The notes under the pieces were generated by a model that saw only the letters and a program-made list of their open reading frames with translations, was not told the origin of the DNA and did no database searches. From positions 19,487,100-19,551,099 of the forward strand of contig NC_065554.1 of NCBI RefSeq assembly GCF_022605725.1: 64,000 bases of DNA, written 5' to 3'. Position numbers and translations under genes: made by a program. Below are positions 24,908-34,945 of the stretch, piece after piece. Source of the stretch: Anthonomus grandis grandis (lineage: Eukaryota > Arthropoda > Insecta > Coleoptera > Curculionidae). Positions within the stretch are counted from its first letter, which is position 1, and each line of letters starts with the position of its first letter.

Positions 24908-25338
24908 TTTTTTAAAGCGTTTTTTTGTTAACAACCACTTTTTTGTTTCTTAGTTAATAAATTAAAATTTGTCATACGAAATAAAATGTTTAATTTAGTT
25001 AAATGCTGACCTTTTGTTTTATTTTGAGTTTAAATAAACTTAAAAAAATATGGGTATAATACTACAAGATTTGTCTAATTTGTTATTCCATAATGCGTCT
25101 AATCCACAGCGGTGTTCCAAAATGCATCTTCTCCAAAATTAAATTTTATTTTTAAGCCATTCCAAGCAAAACTGATTTATGGGACAGTCTTTGTACATTT
25201 TCGAATATCAAAATGTATAATATTAAAGTGTTAATTTAAGCAACAATCCTGGTAAACCTCAACTTATCCGTTTTTTTCAATCTGCCAACAATTCTTCAAA
25301 GTGAACAAGAATCACTTTGGAATGACCCACCTCATATA

Positions 25339-25659
25339 AGATTATAAAAAAACTTTGTTGTCAATTGATCTTATAAGCATTTATACATCGTTTATAAGCT
25401 TTAAAGGGCCCACGCGAATAAAATATTTTTATTTCATTAAACTCGCTTAATTGTTTTTATATGAGATTATAATGTCGATTCCCGTCCATAATAAAGCATT
25501 TATAAACTTTAATTTTATAGGAAACATTAATATAACCCTTATCTCTAATAAAATAGATATATAATTTTATTTTATAAAGGATCCGCTTAAAAAAATTGTT
25601 CTATACGCGAACGCTATTTAAACACTTAACACATGGCGCTATTATAGGTGTAAAATTCA
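25339..25659. other. AT-rich remnant between two insertions
   Basis: Probably interior of the split mariner-like element or the decayed 5' end of the Tc1 copy; no legible coding blocks. Confidence 0.4.
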
Positions 25660-26617
25660 AAAGTCAGCTGTTTTAGGTCAAATTTTTTTCAAGTGGGGCC
25701 AAGAGGAAAGGTTTGCATGACTGTTTTAATATTTCCCAGAATGACCCATTTCTGTTATCCTCCAAAATTTTACAAAAATTAAATGAAGGTGAGCCTTCCA
25801 ATATCTCTGCAAGAACGGTAAGAAGGCGATTGTGTTCTGGTGGACTTAACAGCTACAGACCTGCTAAAAAACCTTTGCTGCGGAAGAAAAATGTCAAGTT
25901 ACGCCTACAATTTGCAATTGATCATCTTAACTGGACTGTACAAGATTGGAAAAAAGTGCTATTCAGTGACGAATCTAAGTTCAATCTGTTTTCCAGTGAT
26001 GGAATACTTCATGTAAGACGACCGAAAGGTGAAAGACTCAAGAAAAAGTTTATCCGACCTACGGTTAAACATGGAGGTGGTAATGTGATAGTATGGGGAT
26101 GCTTTTCTGGTTATGGTACTGGGCCAATACATAAAATTGTGGGGAAAATGGATCGATTTATGTATCAGGATATTTTGCGAAATATAATGGAGCCTTACAC
26201 ATTTGAGTCTATGCCAGTAAATTTTGTATCCCAGCATGATAACGATCCAAAACATTCGTCAAAATTGGTAAAAGAATGGTTGGACCAAGAAAAGATCACA
26301 GTTTTAAAGTGGCCGGCCCAGAGTCCAGACTTAAACCCGATTGAAAATTTATGGGAACATTTGGATCGCAAAATTCGGGCATCTGGAACAGTCAAAAATG
26401 CTGAAGAACTATTTCATAAGCTTGTTGAAGTCTGGACTCACATTGATAGACAAATAATTGAAAATTTGATTGAATCAATGCCCAGAAGAATGCAGGCAGT
26501 AATTAATGCTAAGGGTTACCATACCAAATATTAATTATAATATTATGGTTCCAATAAGTTATGTTTTATGTCGTTTTTGAATAAAAATCATTTACTTCCA
26601 AGTATTTTGTCCAGCTT
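25660..26617 (+). mobile_element. Tc1-like element, left-truncated
   Basis: The right end CTGGACAAAATACTT (read on the minus strand from about 26617) resembles Tc1 ends of the type seen in the second Tc1 copy at 39001 (TTGGACAAAAATA). No matching left terminus was found before the transposase frame, so the left end is lost or unrecognisable. TA target sites could not be confirmed. Confidence 0.6.
25713..26534 (+). CDS. Tc1-like transposase, N-terminally truncated, catalytic core intact
   Basis: A 273-codon uninterrupted frame. It starts inside the second DNA-binding domain (ISARTVRRRL, residues 31-40). Upstream the sequence SGAKRKG in frame suggests the family linker GRPRK, but the first helix-turn-helix (about 65 residues) is missing; family members are near 340 residues. 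The DDE core is complete: Asp86 in SDESKF, Asp176 in HDNDPKH and Glu211 in NPIENLWE, with 34 residues between the last two, the DD34E spacing of Tc1 transposases. GGGNVIVWGC and WPAQSPDLNPIE are intact. It ends in RMQAVINAKGYHTKY. An undamaged core in such old surroundings indicates a comparatively young insertion. The listed ATG is the first Met in frame, not a proven start; without its N-terminus the protein is unlikely to bind its ends. Confidence 0.85.
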   Translation: MHDCFNISQNDPFLLSSKILQKLNEGEPSNISARTVRRRLCSGGLNSYRPAKKPLLRKKNVKLRLQFAIDHLNWTVQDWKKVLFSDESKFNLFSSDGILHVRRPKGERLKKKFIRPTVKHGGGNVIVWGCFSGYGTGPIHKIVGKMDRFMYQDILRNIMEPYTFESMPVNFVSQHDNDPKHSSKLVKEWLDQEKITVLKWPAQSPDLNPIENLWEHLDRKIRASGTVKNAEELFHKLVEVWTHIDRQIIENLIESMPRRMQAVINAKGYHTKY

Positions 26618-27192
26618 TTTTTTAAATTTTTATTCCGAACTGCTACTGGTGCTGAATTTTTGTCAACATTTAAATTAATTAACAGTAGTTTTTCGTGTAC
26701 CAAACTCCAACTATTATGACCAATACTGTAATTTCTGGATGGTGGAATGGCCTGCTAGATCTCCCAATCTTACCCCTTTTGGATTTTTTCATCTAAAAAC
26801 TAATCTTTGCCACAAAACCTTTGCCATCAAAGCCTGATTCGCTTGAAGATTTTTAAACTAAAATTGTTAAAGAATGTCACTTAATAACGCCTGTAATGTT
26901 CGCTAATGTGCGCAGATGTTTTGAACAAGAATTGTATTTTTGTGTGGAGATCAAGGAAGATCATTTTCAACATTTAATAAAATAGACGTTAGATACTTTT
27001 TTTATTTAAAATAAGTTTTATTTTGTTATCCACATTTATTCATATTTCTTGAAAACGAATTGATAAAATAAAAAAATGAAAATAGCGCTATGCAGAGTTA
27101 CATTTAATTCAAGGTATCACTCGACCCCTTATGCCCATTTAATTTAAATTGAGATGAGAGCTCAGGATTTTGTCTCGGACACCCTTTATGTA

Positions 27193-27719
27193 ACACATTT
27201 AGTACTTTGTGTGCAGCTTAGTATAGGCGATAATATATTTTAACATATTTATATTTAGACGATAGTTTGAGTTTTTTTAGGAAATTTTTTTATGGCAACA
27301 TTGGAAGACCAGACTCTGTCTTTGTGCAAAAATCTGACTCTGTTGACATTTTATTTGCTAAAATATTTTGTATCTTTTTTTATGTACCTATTTTTTTGGC
27401 AAATAAAGAATATGTATTTATAATAAACATGTTGAGGTTTATTATAAATATTCTTCATTCATTTAGATGTATAAAAATTAGTCAAAATATGACGATATAT
27501 TAATACCTTAATACCTAAAACTCTATGGGAAAACTGCAAATTTTTACTTTTTTACCAGGTTTGTCTTTTGCATTTTAAACGGTTATAAAGTGCCTGTGAC
27601 GTCTAATTTTATTGAATATAATAAAATATAAGCTACTAAAATTATCAGTGAAATATGGAAATTAAAGAAACACGATTAACATGTTAATATGACATGATAC
27701 TTTAAATCGTACCAATTTC
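27193..27719. other. AT-rich noncoding DNA
   Basis: Nothing recognised; the 78-codon frame at 27267 is a composition artefact rich in Phe, Ile and Asn. Confidence 0.5.
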
Positions 27720-28444
27720 AATGAAACCGAATCTCAAAAACCGGCCAGTTAAACGGCCAAACGTATCCAAAAAAACAAGGCGTCGCGATGCTCCCATTAC
27801 TCCCCCCCTCCCTCCCACTGTACCCCGAACCCTTCTCACTCTCCGCTTTTCCCCATTCCGCTTATCCCAGAACAAACAAATCTATTAAACCCATCTCGCT
27901 TTAATCCGGCTCATAAAAAAAAACACACACAACAGCAGAAAAAAAAAGCGAAACTGTTTAGCGTTTAGCCATAAACTGTATCTCTCGGTATCCCCCCACC
28001 TATTAAGACGCGAGATCCGGTTTACCGGAAAAGAAAATGTCGTTCGGTCTTTTTTCCGCACGCCGCACGTTAAGTGACGCTCTCCCACTCGCACCAAGCG
28101 CCGCCCATTTTAGTCCGGAGCGTCGCGACGCTGTAGACGACGGACCAGCCCCATAGCAACGTCCGTCGTCGTTGTTCACATGTTTCGTGTTTTGCTCTTG
28201 GCAGAGATCACACACACACGCACACCATTTTGCAGCCTCAATCTATTAGTTGTTATAGAGCTCGCGAGTTGTTTTTTTCGTGATTTTCTTCTCTCTGTTT
28301 TCAATTGAGAAGGAAACGTTTTCGTGTTTAATTGGGTAGAGACTTAGGGTTGAATTGGGGCGAGTTTGGTGCTAGTTGTCGTTGTCGTAATTTGTGGGGG
28401 AATCCCCCAAAGGCGCCACCACGATTTTTGGGGACAGTCATAAG
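27720..28444 (+). promoter_or_regulatory. CpG-rich island, candidate Drgx promoter and noncoding first exon
   Basis: The most GC- and CpG-rich stretch of the window. It includes pyrimidine-rich CCCCCCCTCCCTCCC, the perfect palindrome AGCGTCGCGACGCT (28119-28132), a 10-bp stem GACGACGGAC/GTCCGTCGTC (28136-28145 and 28161-28170) and a CA run near 28206. It ends in ATAAG followed by GTAAAT (28445), a plausible splice donor, after which the sequence reverts to AT-rich. No long + strand open frame crosses it. It lies about 18.7 kb upstream of the first coding Drgx exon with no other host gene between. A bidirectional promoter or another gene's first exon are alternatives. Confidence 0.4.
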
Positions 28445-28879
28445 GTAAATTTTATAGATATTTACTTTAAATGATTTTTTAAAGATAGTGTCACTATCCT
28501 CATGATTGCCTAATTGATTCGGATAACTTTCCAAAGTTTTCAAAGATATATGAAATTTTTAATAAAATTTATTGTAAGATATTGTGTCGATAGATGAGGA
28601 TAAGGAATTCCCGAAAAAAATTCTTAGTTAAAAAATTATACATTTTATTAACAAAAAATATCACTGGGAATTTTGTATAAATAATAAGTTTCTTTTTTAC
28701 ATGATAAATTTTTTTCCAAACTTAACCTTTTAATCTTTTATTTCTGAATACACAGTGCATTTACGATTTAAGGCATAAATTCATTTCAAATTAAGGTATT
28801 TTTTCTTCTTTTATTTTTAGGATTAGGACACATCAATTAGTATTGTCACTTGTGCGTTTTTTAAAATAAAACATTTTTA
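28445..28879. other. AT-rich noncoding DNA
   Basis: Start of the presumed Drgx intron 1; nothing recognised before the mariner-like element. Confidence 0.4.
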
Positions 28880-30371
28880 CACAGGATGCCTAAAGTAGAA
28901 ACTATAGTGTGGACACTAATTCTTTTAAATAGAACATCCTGAATCCATATTCTGAATACTTCTTGTCTAGAAAACCATATGCCTAAAGTCAATGGTTTCT
29001 GAAATATGATACAACAGACTAACGAAACATGAAATTAAAACATAAAAATTTATTCTAGATTTATTGCAACTAAAGTTTAATTTGTTGTCTATTTGATTTA
29101 GTGCCTCTTTTGGAATCATAATTTTGGTTTCAGGGTGTCTCAAGTAGAAACTGTGACGTGAATTTTTTTAGGTGATTTCTTAGAAAGTAAGTGGACCTTA
29201 TTATTTTCAAACAGTTTCTAATTTAAGAACCTATTGTCATATTAGTTATCATTTCACGCATCATTTTTTATTAAAATGCATTTATCTAAAAAAGAACTAA
29301 TTGAAATACTCATGATGAATGGTTTCCAAGACTGGGTGCGTACACAAGAAGAAGTCTGTAATGTATTTAATGCAACTCATATTGATCGTGTTGCAATTAC
29401 TAGATCTACCGTTACCAAAATAGAATCAAAATTTAGGGAACACGACTATGTAAGAAATTTATCTAAAGGAACACCTTAAAGAGTATCTGAGGATGCTACG
29501 CTAAATGTTCTATTATTTATATATTCCCAAGGTACGATTAGTACAATTTCCAGGAATTGAAATTTATCAGTCAGTGGGAAAAATACTTCGTGTAAATAAA
29601 TATCATCCTGATAAAGTACAACTGATACATGAATTGCTAGAAGACGATTTTGACCGCCGAGTGCAGTTTTATAAGCGGATTCTTACGGCTAACAATGATA
29701 ATGGAAATTTTATTAGAAATATTATTTTCTCGGATGAGGCCAACTTTACGTTAAATGGACACGTTTACAGGCAAAATTGCAGACATTGGCAATCGAAAAT
29801 CCTCATTGGACTCACTAGAAATGGAGAAAAGACTGCCACACGCTAATATGAAAAATCGAATCCTTGGAATTTTTTTTTTGCTGATCCCTGCTTTGGTTGT
29901 TTTATTTCCTGATCCACAAAAGTAACGAAATATGATTTCATTAAAGCACCGTCTACTTATATACCTCGATTAGATTTTTTCCTATGGGGCTATTTGAAGT
30001 CTAAAGGTTATGTAAATAGACCAAATAATGTTGATGATTTAAAGCAAAGAATTCGACAAGAACTTAGACCAATCCATCCGCAAGTGATTGAAAATGTACA
30101 ATTAAAATATAATTACCGACTTCAAAAATGCATTGAAGTAAATGGACAATAAATTGAACATTAGATGCAATAAATATAGCATACATTTTTATTTTTAATG
30201 TCGTATGTTTCATTAGTCGTCAAATTTGATAAATCAATGACTATAAGTATATGGTATGCTATACAAAAAGTATTTAGAATATATCGTAGAATTGTAAAAT
30301 GTCATGATATACAGGGTATTCCATTTAAAAAAATTAATGTTGGCGCCATAGTCTCTACTTAAGGTACCCTT
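28880..30371 (+). mobile_element. mariner-like element with ~270-bp terminal inverted repeats
   Basis: The left end (CACAGGATGCCTAAAGTAG) pairs with the right end read backward (AAGGGTACCTTAAGTAG). The match continues for roughly 270 bp through blocks such as TTTTAAATAGAACATCCTG, GAATACTTCTTGT, ATGAAATTAAAACATAAAAA and TTTATTGCAACTAAAGTT. TA dinucleotides border both ends. A second copy of the end sequence, CAGGGTGTCTCAAGTAGAAA, lies internally at 29131. It contains a decayed transposase. Confidence 0.75.
29276..30151 (+). pseudogene. mariner-like transposase, decayed with central deletion
   Basis: The frame starts MHLSKKELIEILMMNG and gives a helix-turn-helix region (ITRSTVTKIESKFRE) ending at a TAA at 29477. 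It resumes as RVSEDATLNVLL and VNKYHPDKVQLIHELLEDDF, then FSDEANFTLNGHVYRQNCRH, which holds the first catalytic Asp (about 29735). The segment that should carry the second catalytic Asp is missing. The C-terminus is well preserved: YIPRLDFFLWGYLKSKGYV, then LKQRIRQELRPIHPQVIE, to a TAA at 30151. The DFFLWGYLKSK block is typical of this insect mariner-like family. With two frame breaks and the central loss it cannot be active. Confidence 0.85.
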
Positions 30372-30829
30372 TATAGAAAATTTTCATTGCACAAGTGACA
30401 ATGCTTACAATGCTAATCAACGTATTCGATAAATAAAAGAAAAAAATACCTAAATTTTATATGAATTTGTTCATTAATAATAATAAAACGGCTTTAACTT
30501 CAATAATTACAAAATTATTTTCAAACATTCACAAAAAGGGTGAAGTTTAGTTGATCATGACAAAAGCCAGTCAACTAGTCTTCCATTTAAACTTTAGTTC
30601 ATATAAATAATTAATAACACAAAACAAAGAAATTCTTTATAAATGAATTGAAATTGGCGTATACCTATTCCTAATTACCTAATCACAATTTAAAAGTCCC
30701 CTAAATTATTTTAAAACAAAAGTAATATACACAAACTATTAACTGCATAAAGTTTTATTTATTATTTCTTATAAAGTAAATATAAATAAAATTTAGTAAC
30801 TGAAAATATCAAAGTATTTTTCATCAATT
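30372..30829. other. AT-rich noncoding DNA
   Basis: Nothing recognised. Confidence 0.45.
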
Positions 30830-31580
30830 TTTTTGGTAAATGGCAAATTTTAAAATTTCAATAAAACTCTAAAAAATCTAATGACTGCCGAACTAAAAGA
30901 TTCTACACTATTTGGAAGTGTAATTGGAGATGTGGTCATATTTTTTTAAACCGAATATGCATTTGCAACATGAATTTTCAGTTATTTGAATTCGCCTTAT
31001 ATCTAGAAATACTAAGTAATTCGTGGAAACTTCAGCACCATAATTAAACAATGAAAGAACCAGAGAATCGCAGATAATCCTTTTTATAGCAATATCATTT
31101 CATAGTGTATATCGAGATGCATAAAACTGTTTCAGAGAGAGCTAGCCCTTAGTAATAATAGAGTTGACATGTTCTGTAAGCTTTAGTTTATTATCTAGTA
31201 TTATGCAAAATTTTGACATGATTTGTCTGCCTTTAAAACTTTTCCATTAATCTGAATATGAAATTCTCGAAAAAATTACTCATTCTCCATATACTTATTA
31301 TTCCCAAAGAGCATCAAATGCATTTATTTGCATTAAGGGCCAAATTGTGTTGAAGAAAAGTGCGAAATTTGACTTATATTTTCTAAATTTCTATTTAGGA
31401 GACTTGCTGCTGCCAGCGCATTAGGTGACCATGCACTAATTAACCACAGACACCTGAGGTACCTCTGAAATAACCGAAAGGCAAAGTTTTACTATTAAAT
31501 TGTACCCTTTGATAACGACGACTAACACATAATGTTAAAAGTTTTACACCTTCATTTGATAATTCGTAATACTTTAATTT
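30830..31580 (-). pseudogene. jockey/CR1-like LINE, RT thumb and C-terminus
   Basis: On the minus strand the region reads HNLALNANKC (about 31350), IQINGKVLKADKSCQNF and IILDNKLKLTEHVNSII (about 31185). Then, from about 31080, comes an uninterrupted stretch of about 54 codons including DSLVLSLFNYGAEV, LDIRRIQITENSC and CIFGLKKYDHIS. These are the thumb and post-RT region of jockey/CR1-like ORF2 (family pattern DSLVLS.LNY...VYG and RIQ..QN.C.R.I.GL). The polymerase boxes are not in this fragment. It may belong with the EN-RT linker fragment at 32100-32480 on the same strand, separated by other repeats. Confidence 0.75.
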
Positions 31581-31589
31581 AGCTTAATA

Positions 31590-31705
31590 CAGGATGTCCT
31601 ATTTGCCATGTGTGACTATTGCTACTTTTGAAACTATAAGAGATACGAGGGCGGTTATATTAAAAAAAGAGTGGCCAATGTTGATGTTTATTCTAAATTC
31701 TTTTA
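31590..31705. mobile_element. partial copy of the 3332-3899 MITE family
   Basis: Starts after TA with CAGGATGTCC and contains GAGATACGAGGGCGGTTA, matching the end and sub-end of the long-TIR MITE at 3332. Only one end is recognisable. Confidence 0.6.
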
Positions 31706-31879
31706 TAGCTTAAACAATATATAAATGGTCCCCTTTTTTCCCATAGATGTCACCTACATTTGAGTTTAGTATATTTTTTAGCATTATGTTCAGTCCTTGT
31801 CAACATTAAAATGTATACAAATAAAATTAAAAATAATAGAATTAAAAAAAAACAATAATAATAAATAGAGGGTTTTTTG

Positions 31880-32095
31880 ACATGGAATCAAACCCTGGAA
31901 CGTATATCTGATACCAATTTAAAACCTTTTATCCTCTGATGATGGACACCACTGTGTCCGAAACATATCGGGAATTTTAAAAAACTGAATGTTTGATAAA
32001 TATGTGGAGGGAGACTGCAGTTTTTTCATTTTTACCTTAATCTACGACTCCACTGCAACTATGGACTATTTCTTCACTACTTCCAATAGTGTTAG
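31880..32095 (+). repeat. dispersed repeat, LINE-like 3' untranslated end
   Basis: Contains CTGATGATGGACACCACTGT and TCCGAAACATATCGGG, the stem-loop type often found in insect retroelement ends. It also contains the block CTACGACTCCACTGCAA followed by TATGGACTATTTCTTCACT, which recurs at 51690-51727. Confidence 0.5.
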
Positions 32096-32099
32096 GTAT

Positions 32100-32480
32100 T
32101 TCTGAGAATTTATTTTTTTAAATATTTAACTCTTTTAGAGTTTTTCATAAGAATTCTGAGTTACTGCTTCTACATACTGCAAAGAAGTATACTCTTTTAT
32201 CACTTGCTACAGATTTCAATTTCGTAATCTCTTATATTCCTGAAAGTAATATTGAAATTTTGCTACTATATATTTATTAAAGGCATTGTCCCAGCGGCTC
32301 CTTAATTCTTTGATATTCTCTGAAATTCAGTTATTTAGACATACGGATTGTTCTCAAAGTGGCATGCTTATTAAAAACATTTAAAACACACGAATTAAAT
32401 GCTTCCAATTTGCTGTCGATATCCTGCATCCTGGAAATATCCTCAAAAAGGGAGTAATTCAAGCCATTTAAAAAATTTCA
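32100..32480 (-). pseudogene. jockey-like LINE EN-RT linker fragment
   Basis: The minus strand reads LNYSLFEDISRMQDIDSKLE, AFNSCVLNVFNKHATLRTI, REYQRIKEPLGQCL and IYSSKISIL (about 32465-32200), then a degraded TLKELNI block. This is the linker between endonuclease and RT in jockey-like ORF2 (family pattern FN..IL.LFD.HAPLRT). Upstream (32480-32960) no endonuclease motif could be read with confidence. Confidence 0.65.
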
Positions 32481-33829
32481 GTGCTGTCAGATTGTGAGTT
32501 CCAGAGATGTAGCCGCGATCCACGCTTAGTGAAATACCTTATATAGTAATCCAGCTATGCATGTAAAGACTCATAGATCCTTAAGTAACTTACCACATCA
32601 ATCTTTGCTTGTTAAAGCTGGTGATAATGCATTTCAATTTGCACAAATTATTCCAACCGTTCTATAGATGTTCTTACCCTATTTTCTTTTTTCAACAGAC
32701 GGTACTGTAGTAAGTGAAATTTGACATACCTCGTATTTAGTGACGCCTTCTATAATCAATCCTAGGTTGAGTCGAAAAATTCCCCTACATCTTTTTTGTT
32801 AAGAGCAATCATACAAGCAACAAATGTTGCTTCCTCTTTTCGAATAGAGCGATAGGTTTCTACTCAAAAAACCTGCGAACCATTTCTCGGCAGTCATTGA
32901 TTGCATTTTCCAAATTTTCATAATTAGTAGCTTATTTGGGAAGGTAAACCTAAATGCTAAATGTCTAGTGTTTTTAGGAAATTATTTCATTGAATATACC
33001 TAACATTTAAGTAAATAGTCTGCTAATTAATACATCTTCCATTTCTAAAGAAAAATATTGTCGATGATTAAAATTTGGTCTTAGAAATATAATATGCTCT
33101 AGTTCTTATTGTCTTACTTTTTTTGTATTAGAAGCTAAGCGAGACTTGGTAACATTGCATATATTACAAACTAACCATTTGATTTAATACATCTTTTTTA
33201 CATTCATTTACCACGTGGAATTAAAAAAAAATAAAATCATTTTGGAGATGAAATGGACATTAGGGCTATGCATGCATGTCCACAGTATCCCCTATTTATA
33301 GTATTTTTTTTCCTTAAAAACTAAGCCATCAATTATAAATATGTCTTTCTTATTAGCATATTCTTTAATGCACATGGCCACCAACATAATTACATATTAA
33401 AAAGTATTGCCTAGAAAATAGTAAATTGTTATAAAACTTACCTTAAAAGGTATAAAGATACTAGTCGTAATTAGGAAATATCGTTTAAAATGACTACATC
33501 TTATGCTTGCTCATGTGCTAATAACAATTTATTGTTTAGTAGATTCTACATGGATTTTTCTCATGAGGACTTAAATTCATATTGAGCGGGGCCTGTAAAA
33601 TTTCCATTTTATCCCCGTATCTATTGTATCCTTAGTCTTCTTTACTGATTTACTAATAAAGCGAAATAACTAAATTCAATTCTTTGAGATTCACTTGTTT
33701 CATTATTAAAAATCGAGTTTTTATATATTTAAATCTTATACAAAATGGTTTACTTTTTTTGGAAAATTCAATACAATTAGTTACATTCCAAAAATTCTCA
33801 ATACTATAGCACTACTTTCGCCTTTTTTA
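32481..33829. other. noncoding DNA, possibly further LINE remains
   Basis: Composition is less AT-rich up to about 32930, perhaps decayed LINE endonuclease on the minus strand. The remainder is AT-rich with nothing recognised. Confidence 0.35.
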
Positions 33830-33854
33830 AAAAAAATCTTGAGATTAATTCGAT

Positions 33855-34060
33855 ACGTTGGGCGCCAAAATAATTGAATATGCTATGGCTGCAGTAGGAG
33901 AGGAATCGATAGAAAACTAAAACATGATAATTAAATTAATAAATGTTTATCAACATGAAACTACTCGTACATGATATATATCCACACACCTGTTCTATAT
34001 AGGTTTAATATCATCGGGTTCGTCCGTTTCGACAGTTTTGCCAAAAATTTAAATGTAACC
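33855..34060 (-). mobile_element. possible solo LTR with primer-binding-like site
   Basis: The minus strand contains TGGCGCCCAACG (+ strand 33859-33870), resembling a tRNA-Lys-type primer-binding site just downstream of an LTR in insect LTR retrotransposons. The neighbouring 33871-34060 would then be LTR. No gag-pol or second LTR was seen, so this is tentative. Confidence 0.2.
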
Positions 34061-34840
34061 TAAAATCATTATTTATAGAAACAAAAAAATTGTAAAATAT
34101 TCTTCTGTTACAGCTAATAAATATATTAAAATATTTTGTTATTTTATTTGAATTATATTTTTAGGTTTCATATGTTGACATGACAGCTTCACATAACAAT
34201 TTTCTAGAAAATGTATATAATTTAAATGTATAGGTAACATAAGACCAACTAATAGCAAAAACTTCAACTTCAGAGATATTTATTATTTTGTTGTTTTTTC
34301 TAGGAAGGTACAAAGTTTGAAAATTTATATTCTTAGAAATTTTTCAATTTTTTTAATAATCAACAATTTAAAAAATAGATTTTTTTCATAAATAATTTGA
34401 TATATAAGATATATATTAGTGTTAAAATCACTGTATAACCATTGGTAAATGATGTCATATTTTTTCTTAGAAAAATTCGTCATAATTCAAACGAAATCAT
34501 AACATTCTAGTATATAAAAGAGAATCACCTGATTTAGAGGTTCATAAGAGACTTTACTATAAATTTTATAAAATTACATTACATTTACAAAATTAGTTTT
34601 AATTTAATTTTAAATATATTTTTGAAGTTAAAATTTTTGTTTACTACTAGTATAAAGTTTTTAGCCCAACAAGAAATTTTATTTTTATTACCCTCTTGTC
34701 ATATTTTCTTATTTATTTTGTATACTGATTATAAAGTTAATCATTTAAAAAAATTTGCTTACTTCATATAGGGAAAAATCATTGAAAGAAATAATATTAA
34801 AAAAGCCTAAATGATAAAAAATATAAATAACACACACTTA
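34061..34840. other. AT-rich noncoding DNA
   Basis: Nothing recognised. Confidence 0.45.
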
Positions 34841-34945
34841 CGCCACCCATATTATGAGTGTGTCACTCTGAAAGGAATTCCCTTATAAGAAAAACTATCT
34901 AATGGCATTAGATCAGGCAATCTGTGTGGGCCCTATCAATCTTCT
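34841..34945 (-). pseudogene. mariner-like transposase C-terminal scrap
   Basis: The minus strand reads GPHRLPDLMPLDSFSYKGIP, corresponding to the family block W..RSPDLTPLDFFLWGY around the last catalytic residue. Only about 35 codons are legible. Confidence 0.45.

Larger units (their letters stand above)
22733..25334 (+). mobile_element. TIR DNA transposon carrying a DUF7869-like gene
   Basis: The first 37 bp, from TGAGGCGGGTCACTCCAAAG, match the reverse complement of 25298-25334 at 32 of 37 positions. TATA lies immediately outside both ends (22729-22732 and 25335-25338), the likely target-site duplication; because TTATA/TATAA is itself palindromic, the exact border could shift by a base or two. 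A 23-bp motif resembling the TIR core recurs inside both ends. Between them is one decayed gene on the + strand. The element sits inside the transposase region of an older mariner-like element, which independently shows that it transposed. It matches none of the TIR signatures I know well (Tc1, hAT, piggyBac, P, Merlin). Confidence 0.8.
22162..27186 (+). mobile_element. mariner-like element with ~250-bp TIRs, split by two insertions
   Basis: The left end (CAGGGTGTC, TA before it) pairs with the right end (GGACACCCTT, TA after it). Similarity continues inward: CAAGTGATACCTTACATTAAA near 22291 matches the reverse complement near 27120, and TTAATTCGTTCTCAAGATATATGA near 22360 matches TTCAAGAAATATGA read back from 27040. 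A transposase is legible at the edges. RAAARAVNGNHPDKR and RKLQETGSV lie at 22565-22665, a helix-turn-helix. At 26750-26960 are WPARSPNLTP, FGFFHLKT and VRCAQMF-like blocks, the C-terminus. The two halves are separated by the TIR element at 22733-25334 and a Tc1 copy ending near 26617. Dead. Confidence 0.6.

Noticed and set aside
25959..26395. Two minus-strand open frames inside the Tc1 transposase
   Set aside because: Antisense shadows of the intact + strand transposase frame.
28150..28165. RFX X-box (CCATAGCAAC) in the CpG island
   Set aside because: Only the right half-site fits; the left half does not match the X-box consensus.
28003..28215. 70-codon minus-strand frame with Cys-rich start (MCDLCQEQ)
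   Set aside because: Short, arises from CpG-rich composition, no zinc-finger spacing, no splice or start context.
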